64,000 nt of DNA, from positions 868,001 to 932,000 of the forward strand of contig JAYWVB010000009.1 of assembly GCA_039881045.1 (NCBI GenBank), in the 5' to 3' direction. The position numbers were made by a program, and so were the translations under genes. This document shows positions 11,441 through 19,805 of the stretch, one piece after another. The stretch comes from Chaetomium olivaceum. Taxonomy: Eukaryota > Ascomycota > Sordariomycetes > Sordariales > Chaetomiaceae. Position 1 is the first letter of the stretch. Every line of letters starts with the position of its first letter. The notes below the pieces were generated by a model. It saw only the letters and a list, made by a program, of their open reading frames with translations. It ran no database searches and was not told the origin of the DNA.

Positions 11441-12161
11441 CGTGAGTCTTGGACTTCGCTGAATTCCGTCTGCCAGCTCGGAGCCATTTCCACCGCTTCT
11501 CGGTAGATGAGTTGCCCGCCATAGCCGCCGCGAGAAGCTGCTAGGAGGAGCGGACTTGTTCGCTGCTGCCCGAATGACCGTGTGGTGAGGTTGGCGTTGC
11601 ATTTTGGGGCGTTCGCTGCGGGGTTGAACGGGAAATGCGCATGGCTGACCCTCGCGCCAATAGAAATCTACTGAGCAATTTAAGAGCCAGGCATTCCTCA
11701 CCAGCGGCCCATACCAGACCGCACCCGCTCGTTCAAAATAGCTTCACTCGCCCGTCCACGAGATGGGAGGTCGTGAAGTAGTCATAGAGCAGATACGGGA
11801 AGATTTGGCTGCTTGCCGTGGGGAGTTTTGACCCACGTGGCAGCTCCACCGCTCGGCCATTCTAGCTTCTTTCTTATGACCAGGTTCTGAATGCAAACAT
11901 ACCCAGTGGCAGCTGTAATTCCATCATGGCACCAAATTCTTGCTCTCTCACAGCTGACCAGATTGAGACATCATCTGCAGTTGCAATTAGTCGTTGATTT
12001 GAGAGCTAACACTCCTAGTGACTGCGCTGGATACAAGAATGCATGCATTTAAACAATATATCAATTTAGAAAGATAGGCAATGCGGATCTGGCCCACAAG
12101 CCAGGTACCGCGTCAGCAAGGTACAAGCGGGGTTCCATGACGAGGACCCACAGCGCCAAAA
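11441..12161. other. Upstream region of the NLR gene
   Basis: No gene recognised. It probably holds the NLR promoter and 5' exon(s); AT content looks higher than in the flanking genes. Short open frames show no family features. Confidence 0.4.
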
Positions 12162-12400
12162 ATGGCTTGTGGACCGTGCGCTGAGAATTCAGCAACATGT
12201 CTGGAGCGGAGGGCGATTTCGCAAATTATTTGTAACCTGGCTTTCACTTGGAAAGGTCAAGGTCGACGCGCAGATGCTTTGGCACTGATGGAGGACTGTG
12301 CCCAGGCTCGGCGGCGTATGCTTGGGAAGAGCATCCATCTACGCTGTCGTCTTTGGCCGCTGTTGCTAAGTGGAGTAGCTAGTTATTTTGTTTATAAGGA
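12162..12400 (+). pseudogene. Relic of a TPR-repeat C-terminus
   Basis: About 55 codons read as the last TPR unit of an NLR-type or zinc-finger/TPR protein (NLAFTWKGQGRRADALALME, then DCAQARRRMLG). One base is missing near 12330-12336, after which the expected tail (EHPSTLSSLAAVAKW) reads in another frame and ends at a stop. Nothing of the gene's N-terminus is seen upstream. It resembles the terminal unit of the TPR gene at 2.6-5.4 kb but is not a copy of it. Confidence 0.65.
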
Positions 12401-12690
12401 ATCCGGAATCACCATGGTATGAGTGCATAATTTGCAGTTATCCCGTCGTCACCCTTTGCAGCGTTGATTAGCTGGCGTTTGCCAATCTCAGACTCGCCTC
12501 CAGTGCTGAGCCGCGTAAGCCAAAAGCGGCTAGTGGGCTCTTAGCCTCAACTGGATCCAGTTTTGGAGCTGACTTGTAGCTGTGCGGAGTTGGTACCAGC
12601 GTACAGTGTCAGCGACAGCGCAAGGGTGGAACTGGCCCGTGCGGAGAAAGTTTGAACATGAAAATTCTGGACACTGGTTTCGGTCCCCAC

Positions 12691-13057
12691 TGTACGGGCT
12701 TGAGGAGATTAGGATCCATTGTTGGATATGTACTAGTAGACACGTGATAGTTGCCCTTTCGGGTTAAGCCCGCCGGGCGGAATAAATTGTGTGTGTGTGT
12801 GTGTGTGTGTGTGTATCTGTCTAGATGTACGGGCTTCATGAGACCAGGATCCATTTTAGGATATGTATTAGTAAATTGCATGATAGTTGCCCTTTCGGGT
12901 TAGGCCCGCCGGGCGGAATAAATTGTGTGTGTGTGTGTGTGTGGTGTGTGTATCTGTCTAATGTACGGGCTTCATGAGACCAGGATCCATTTTAGGATAT
13001 GTATTAGTAGATTGCATGATAGTTGCCCTTTCGGGTTAGGCCCGCCGGGCGGAATAA

Positions 13058-13100
<43 letters not shown>

Positions 13101-13108
13101 CTGTCTAG
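12691..13108 (+). repeat. Three tandem LINE 3'-tail copies with TG microsatellites
   Basis: Three head-to-tail units (12691-12824, 12825-12960, 12961-13108). Each starts with TGTACGGGCTT, passes through GCCCTTTCGGGTTA, GCCCGCCGGGCGG and AATAAATT, and ends with a (TG)n run followed by TATCTGTCTA(G). The same unit forms the 3' end of the LINE at 17638-17768, so these are tails of 5'-truncated copies or a tandem tail array. Two short potential hairpins (CCC-tttc-GGG and GCCC-gcc-GGGC) precede the TG run and could be the reverse-transcriptase recognition structure (inference). Confidence 0.85.
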
Positions 13109-13397
13109 GGCCTTCTACTGTATACACACCGGAGCTGCTAGTTCCGCTCCTAGCTGTATGACTCTCAATTGCAAAAGTGATCGAAATTTACTTGAATATT
13201 TATAAAATCGAGCTTCTTTTCATCTTTTTAAGACACCTAGAGGAGGATTTTGTCTTTTTCAGATGCCTGGTGCGGCGCGCGGCGCTTCAAACATCGTCGA
13301 CATCATGCGAGGCGGTTCCGTAACTCCAAGAGCGGGACGTCGCCGCCCGCTGCGCAAGAGGATGAAAACGACGAGAGCGATGGAGTCAATTCTACAA

Positions 13398-13462
13398 GAG
13401 TCCCCCTAATTTGACTACCCCAACCGCCTTTTTTGACTACCCCGCTATTTTAGGAAGGCGGT
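13398..13462 (+). repeat. Left terminal inverted repeat of the MULE
   Basis: 65 bp, identical in reverse complement to 16168-16232. It contains two copies of the sub-motif TTTGACTACCCC, a possible doubled transposase binding site. Confidence 0.95.
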
Positions 13463-13636
13463 CAGAGGATTCTGCCGGCAGAACCAGCAGAATCCTCGTT
13501 AGCCAGAGCCAACGGTGAATATTCGCGCGACGACGCCTCACTGTCGCCGCGCCATTCCGCGATGCCATTAAATGGATAAACAGAGTAATTCTACATGTGA
13601 TCACGAATTTTAATACACTCTCTGCAGCCCAATCGC

Positions 13637-16027
13637 TTAGAACTGTATGAGCTGCTCGCCAGGAGCAAGGCGTTCCTGACGCCCACGCCCGCGCCCGTGA
13701 CAGCCTGCTGCTCCCCCACGGGGTTCGGTAGCATCGCCGGCCATCGATACAGTTCTTTGGGACTCTTGCTGCAGCTGATATGGCGTAGCAGGCTCTATCG
13801 CAGGACGGGGGCCATTGCTGATGCCTCTGCCGGACCCTTGCGCCTGTCTCCTGCCCTTTCCCCGTGTTCCTCTCGTCCTAATCCCTCTAGCCGGCATGTG
13901 TACCCCCTGTTGAGCGGGTTCGTCCTCTCCCTCGCGCTCCTAATGCGAGGGTTGGCGCCGACAGGCAGCAGCAGCTTGTCGGACGTTATTCTGGCTTCTC
14001 AGAGGCGTCTCTGCCTGCCCTGCCCGCTCAGCATCCTGCCTGCTTTGCTCTCGTTGAAGGCGCTGCGAGTAACGGAGCTCGCCACGCGCGGTGACTTCGG
14101 GGGGCATGTTGACGTGTCCATTGGTCGGCCGGCCGCGGGGAACGCTTAGGAGAGGGTCAAGGATGCCGAGATATCGATCATCAGCAGCCTATAGAGGTGT
14201 TAGCAGAAGAGTTCTGAGGCGGATTTGAGGCGGGTGAAGGCAAAACGTACGCGATCGCGAGTTAGATGCCAGTGAGGGTCAGCCATCGTGAAATCAAGCG
14301 CTTGGTTCTGTAGCAGCAGCTCGTATATCTTGTGGGAGCAAGGTAATCCAAACTGCTTGCTAAACTGTCTGGTACAGGGGCGGAGAGGGTTAGCGTTGCC
14401 GGGATTGCTCTTAAGGGCCTTGATGACAATCTCTCGTTGCTGGATAACCAAACTAACTGCCTTTCTGCTAAGCTTTGCCCTCATATTTCCAAGCCAGAGA
14501 TGCTTTTGATGATCACGAACCATCCGTACAGCTTCCTCAGCCTCTCGCGCCTTAAAAGCTCTCTTATAGTCGGTCACGAGCTGCTTAATCCGCTGCGCGA
14601 GGAAGAGGAGGTCCGCGAACGTGTTGCGGAGATAGCTTTTGATCTCCTTGTGACTGGCCTCCGTTCGAGATGTGACTTTGACGCCGAAGTTTCGATATTG
14701 CCGCGTGAAGCAGGTCGCCCACTGGTGTCGGAAGGGCAAATAGATCGTCTGTAGGTAGGAAATGATGGCATCCTGTTGACTGAAGTCCTCAAGAATCTTG
14801 ACCCAGCTGCAACAAAGTCGTCAGGGGTTGCGGCGTAACAGAGATGCTTCTAAAGCTCCAAAAGCCGGTGGGACTGTTCTCGACCTTTGTAGGCAGGCTA
14901 CCTAGTGTAATAGACTGATCTTCACGCCCAGCAGCAGCCACGAGGTCCCGGAAGATGGGATCAACGTGATCATTAGTTTCTTCAACCTCTTCCACTTCCT
15001 CACAGGGCTGTTGATCGGTTACCCAGACCCAACGCTTCTTAACCTCGAAAATGACATTCTTGTTGATATGCCAAAGGCAAATCTGTTGCTGAACGTCCCC
15101 CTAGACGTTGTTCAAAGCACTCTTTAGTGCCTTCTCGAAGTCCGTGACCACGACGTACGGGCGATCTGCTCCGATTTTAGTTCTCAGGTCCTCTAGCCGT
15201 TCGAGAGCCCAGGTGTACGCCGGTTCGTCCTCCTTGTTGATCACGCCAAAGGCGATATTGAAGGTCGAGTGGGTATTCGAAACGCCAGTGACATTGAGGA
15301 AGGGCATCTTAAAACGGTTGGTTTTGTAGGTATTGTCTAAGGAAACGACCTGGGGATGAAGGCGCTACATCTCCTCGCACCAAGGATATGTCCAAAGAAT
15401 GCCAGTGACGTGCCCGTCAAACTGACGCACGTAATGCTTGACCCCATGCTCCTCGAAGAGCTTGATCAGTGCTTGAGTTGGTGTGTAGCCTCCGAGAGCC
15501 TCGTCTCGGGCGCGAATACCCTCGTTCTCGATGTCTCGGCGACTCCAGGGCTGATCCGGGTACTTGGCTTGCATATAGGAAGCGATATCTCGGGTCGAGG
15601 ACGTTGTTGTTCGTGTAAGATGCCGGATTTCGTCTCGCTGCTTAGCGGAGAACTTCCTGTGTGCTGGATGGGCTGCAGCGTCGAGAGAGGGCTCGTGATT
15701 GTGACGATCGATGATGGTGTCGAAGGCCCAGCGGCCGGGCGTCCAGCTAGGAGGCCCATTCTTGACCCAGCGCGTTGCCCGTCCTACCCACTCGCAATCG
15801 GTCTTCCGTGAGGTCGCTGCTCGCTCTCCTGAGCTCTGTGAGAGAGGATTCTAGCCTCCTTGGTCGCACACGAGATCATAGCGGCGGGCAGCGCCCTTCT
15901 TGTCCCAGTGAGTGCGTCGCTTGACAATCGCGTATCCCTGCTGCTTTGCCTGCTTGTTGACGTCCTCTAGAAGCTCCTCAGAGGTGGAATAGCCGTCCGG
16001 CCGACCGACAGGCGCGTTTAAAGACAT
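13637..16027 (-). pseudogene. MULE transposase (FAR1 - MULE - SWIM), three TAG stops
   Basis: It begins with ATG at 16027 (MSLNAPVGRPDG; FAR1-like segment ending YDLVCDQGG). It continues in one frame through the MULE catalytic domain (VSLDNTYKTNRFKMP with the first Asp, VVVTDFEKALKSAL with the second), a probable intron ending near 14800, and a SWIM finger (C..QFSKQFGLPCSHK) at about 14300-14360. A low-complexity RG-rich tail ends at 13637. In-frame TAG codons interrupt it at 15851-15853, 15365-15367 and 15101-15103, while the sequence around each keeps reading as transposase. Each TAG could come from CAG or TGG by a C-to-T change next to A, as RIP makes. As read, the enzyme is dead. Confidence 0.85.
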
Positions 16028-16167
16028 CGCAGTATCGCTATTGCCGAATTTCTATTGTAGTTTTTCAGGGCGTTACTTGGCTTTTGGGTGGCTAAGTGAT
16101 GGCGCGCTACTAACAGCCCTTAAGTTATTTGTTTCCCGGGTGGCGGGGCTGGCGGCACAGGAATTTC

Positions 16168-16232
16168 ACCGCCTTCCTAAAATAGCGGGGTAGTCAAAAA
16201 AGGCGGTTGGGGTAGTCAAATTAGGGGGACTC
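16168..16232 (-). repeat. Right terminal inverted repeat of the MULE
   Basis: A perfect inverted copy of the left end. It is followed at once by the second TTCTACAA target-site copy (16233-16240). Confidence 0.95.
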
Positions 16233-17971
16233 TTCTACAAAAAGAAGATATGGATGGTGAGGAAGAAAACGGCAATGAGAAAATGCCGAGAAGTCACAAG
16301 AATTGCACCATCCAGGTTGCAGCAATCGACGAGGCGAGCGAAGAGACCCAAGGCCCAGAGCAAGCCGTGGATCATGAATTCAACAACAAGCTGGACATCA
16401 TCAACGCAGAAGCTCTGATGCAGTTCAGAAAGCTGAAGGACTACATGGCAGAGGAGGTCGCTAAAATAACGGCCCAGTTGACTCGAGAGTTGTCGCAAGC
16501 GCGAGAGGAGCTCACTCAAGCTCGCAATGAGCTTGAGCACACCAGACTGCAGCTACACGCCATGATGAGAGTTCAAGGAACCACATCGGGTCGGCCAGCG
16601 TATGCGGACGTCGCCAGACTGACCCCTCCAGTTAGCATTCACACCCCGGCCTCCTCCACGAGTAGGGTGACGACGCCGGAACCTGCGTTCTGCACGGTGG
16701 ATACGTCTAGGGTTCTAGAGGAACACATCGGAGAGACTACACTAGTAGCACTTCGAAAGCTCATTGAGAATGAAATGCGAACGCCTGGCGACCAGCCTAG
16801 CTGGCGGTGTGTTGCCGTTACCAGAGATAGAGGAAGCACCAACCGCCTTAGGATCATTGGCAGGAACGAAGAGGAGGTAAAGAAAATCAAGAATATCGTT
16901 GAAGCAAAGAAGACGCCGGGTGCAAGAGTCCTTCGAGACCAGCTGTACCCGGTCAAAGTCGACAACGTCAACCGTACGGTTGTCATTGACCACGAAGGAA
17001 AGATCCTTCCCGGAGCCGCAGAAGCCCTGGGCCAGGAAAACGACGTGCAGATTGCCAAGCTGGCCTGGTTGAGCCGAAGGGACGCCGCAAAAGCATATGG
17101 ATCCATGGTAGTATACGTCACGAAACTCGGCGACGCTAGGAGGCTGCTCAGCGAGAGCTTCTTCTACGCCGGAGGAGAGTCAGGATACACGGGAATCTTC
17201 GAACGTCGGATGCGACCGGAACAATGCTACAACTGCCAGCAAATCGGCCACAAAGCTTTCCAGTGCAGGAACTCTCAAGTGTGCGCCAAGTGCGCCAAGG
17301 AGGGCCACCACCACGGCAACTGCTGTGAAATGGTTGCCAAGTGCGTCCTCTGCGGTGGCCCCCACGAATCGTTCAGTCGAAACTGCCAGAGGCTTTACCC
17401 ATCTCTCCGGCCTGACACAACCCAACCGCAGGCCAACTAAGACATCCAACACACTACACCCGACCGAGCCCACACTCCTCACCTCGTGCCACGGACAGCA
17501 GGCGCCGCTTCAGCCGCCGAAGATAGGACGTTGAACACTTGGAGAATCGCCTTCAAGCCAGCCTACTAACAACCCTACTAACCCACGAGAATCCGAAGAG
17601 AAATGGTACAAGAGACGGCATGAACTAGAATGTACTCTGTATGGGCTTTGACGAGATCAGGTCATATCTTGGGAAATGTATATAGTCAGATTGTATAGTT
17701 GCCCTTTCGGGTTAAGCCCGCCGGGCGGAATAAATTGTGTGTGTGTGTGTGTGTGTGTATCTGTCTAGTGGCGGTCGGGTTTGGGGACTGCTATGCACCT
17801 AAGGTCCTAGTTCGAAAGTACATACTAACAAGTAGCTTCCTTAGTCGCAGCAATCGACTAGTATGTTGACTAATCTATGTATACTTATATAGAATGTAAC
17901 CAGAGATGAGAATGATTTGTAGGCCGTAAATCGTCGGCCTGAACGGACTGAGATACTGCTGAAGCCACAAG

Positions 17972-19036
17972 CTACTCCGTTATGGTCTCGTTGAAACGTT
18001 CATAGTTTACGTGGAGATGATGCTGCATGTCCATCTCAGCCGCCGCCATTCTGACCTCTGCGTACAGAATTTCTGTAGAGGGGAGGCGGAGACGGCCATC
18101 GGGACTGGGGTCATACAACTCATTCTTAACAAGTGTTAGCCTCGCTGAAATCTTCTTTCAAAATTCAAACGCGGACCTACCTGCTGGAGCATGGCGTGAA
18201 TGAACGAAACGGCAAAGGCCATCCACCGCTTAGTGCGGAGCTCGCCCTGAGGGACCGTCCGCCTCGGAACTCGATGGCGCCTGAACCCCCCGGGAGCACG
18301 CCGTCAAAGTTCCACAGGACGTCCCGACTGCTCTGCATAATGTTACGCAGCTGCTCTTCGCCGCCGGCGCTGTCGATGAGCCGGGCCACGGCGCCGGCAT
18401 CTCCCCTTACACGGTAGAGGTAATCGGAAGACCGGGTGTTGGGCTTGCAATAAGCGCTCTCCCTGCGTGCGGGCAGGAGCAGCTCAGTAACGAAAGGCTC
18501 ATATACCACGACGGCATAAGCTATCGTCTTGAGCTGGGAGAGGGTGAAGCGCTCGACGCGGCTGCGGGCGATGTGCACGTGGCTGCCGCACAGGTCGGAG
18601 CGTTCTGGCATGTGGAAGACGGCACGCAGGGCCGACCAGAAGGTGTCGATCTCGGCACCCCAGTCGGCCCGGACGTCTAGGGCGGGTGAGACGGCCTCGA
18701 TGGGGACTGGCGACGGAGAGGGAAAACGCGGTCGCGCTGGTCAGTGACAAGGCGGGCATGACACAAACAGCCGGGCTTACTCATACTTGTATTAAGCGGG
18801 ACCCCAAGCGAGCTGTTCCGAGTAATCCACCATCCGTTGTCGCCATCTGGGCGCCGTGTGTTGCTGTCGTCGGCGGCATTTGCTTCTAGACCTCTATTTC
18901 GGAGCGCGGCTGCTAGTTTGCCGTGGTACAGCGCGTGATTTTCGCGGAGCGGCGGCCTGATCTTGTGCGGTTCTGCCAGAGCCTCGATGTCGACAGCGAA
19001 GGTGTAACACGGCGCAGCTACCAACGGGTGCGTCAT
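17972..19036 (-). CDS. Amidoligase-like protein, one-base frameshift
   Basis: Exons 19036-18787, 18706-18181 and 18124-17972 join in good splice context (introns of 80 and 56 nt). The protein matches fungal amidoligase-type (PF12224-like, ATP-grasp-related) proteins: TFAVDIEALAEPHKIRP near the start, WWITRNSSLG, CGSHVHIA, LKTIAYAVVVYE, NFDGVLPGGSGAIEFRGGRS. The family is predicted to join amino acids or peptides through amide bonds; the fungal substrate is unknown. At about 18244-18247 one base is missing: the frame reads away from the conserved tail (LRTKRWMAFAVSFIHAML), which sits in the next frame and splices to exon 3. The start is taken at 19036; an upstream exon is possible. Either a fresh pseudogene or a sequence error. 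Confidence 0.75.
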
Positions 19037-19805
19037 TGCGTGTGGCCAGTCAGCAAGAGCAGTCGGTGCATTAATCAATACCTAGCAAGGTTATGATGCA
19101 CGCGGGCCGCGGCCTCGGCTCGTCCTTTTGTGGGATGTGTGGAATGCGTGGTTTGATAAACAGCCCGATGTCGTCGCGTTTGATGGCCCGCTTCAAAGTT
19201 GCTGGGTTCCTGAAGTAGAGTAGGTTCTAAAAGTTAACGGTTTTGCTCTTTTCGTTGCTTAATGTGTGTGACTCGAAACAGAAACCTGGAAGGAACGGGC
19301 CAGGGCTTAGTCGTAGAATGCGGGGTTGGGGGGGTGGCTGCTGTTTGAGACCGCGCCGCAGCTACCTAATCCGAGGTCGCGCGGTCAGGCCACGATTACG
19401 GATTACATGGTGGCTTTTACCTGGGCCCCCATCATCCATGTTGCCAAATACCTAGCCTGGAAGAAAATGGAGGTAACTAAGGTACCTGGTATGATAGACG
19501 GTAGGCATTCCGATAGTGCCTCTGGTAGGTTAAATCGTATAAGTTCTACGCCACCCGGCTAGCCCTATCATGCTGCACTTCGACCGACCTCATAAACGGT
19601 TGCACAGTTCGCAGGCGACCTATAATCTATCCCAAATTCCCAATTCCCATACTTACTTTCAATTTTGCATTCCCCACTTCTAAACAACACAAATCAGCCC
19701 AGGTCTACAGTACGCAACCAAAACTATCTTGACCCTACCTAATCTCCGTGGGCCTTCGTATCTGACTCGCAAGCCGCAAGCCGCAACGAGTCAACGACAA
19801 ACATC
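19037..19805. other. Divergent upstream region
   Basis: About 770 bp between the amidoligase-like gene (minus) and the cyclotransferase-fold gene (plus). No gene seen; the pyrimidine-rich and CAA-rich stretch just before 19806 looks like a fungal 5' leader. Confidence 0.45.

Larger units (their letters stand above)
13398..16232 (-). mobile_element. Mutator-like (MULE) DNA transposon, 2,835 bp
   Basis: The element has perfect 65-bp terminal inverted repeats (13398-13462 and 16168-16232), starting GAGTCCCCCTAATTTGACT. It is flanked by the 8-bp direct repeat TTCTACAA (13390-13397 and 16233-16240), and sits inside LINE ORF1. Inside is a minus-strand MULE transposase (13637-16027) with three TAG stops. 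Superfamily assignment rests on the FAR1-like N-terminus, MULE domain and SWIM finger; target duplications in this superfamily are usually 8-11 bp. Confidence 0.93.
13263..17440 (+). pseudogene. LINE ORF1 (Gag-like, CCHC zinc knuckles), split by insertion
   Basis: The first 45 codons run from 13263 to 13397. After the inserted element plus one target-site copy, the frame resumes exactly in phase at 16241 and continues to the stop at 17440, giving about 444 codons before insertion. The N-terminal half is charged and coiled-coil-like (LTRELSQAREELTQARNELE). The C-terminus has three Cys-rich knuckles (CYNCQQIGHKAFQC, CAKCAKEGHHHGNC, CVLCGGPHESFSRNC) that bind nucleic acid in this family. No stop or frameshift is seen apart from the insertion. 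An ATG at 16250 could still express most of the protein. Confidence 0.85.
13109..17768 (+). mobile_element. LINE (Tad-like) lacking ORF2, interrupted by a Mutator-like element
   Basis: A non-LTR element: a 5' leader from about 13109, ORF1 starting at ATG 13263, a 3' region and the tail ending at 17768 with (TG)n and TATCTGTCTAG. ORF1 is split by the insertion at 13398-16240. Only about 200 nt lie between the ORF1 stop (17440) and the tail, so the endonuclease/reverse-transcriptase ORF2 is absent. It is therefore an internally deleted or non-autonomous copy. The clade name rests on ORF1 style and fungal context, not on ORF2. Outer boundaries were not confirmed by a target-site duplication. Confidence 0.7.

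Noticed and set aside
13697..14149. A 150-codon plus-strand frame inside the MULE
   Set aside because: Antisense of the transposase tail on the minus strand.
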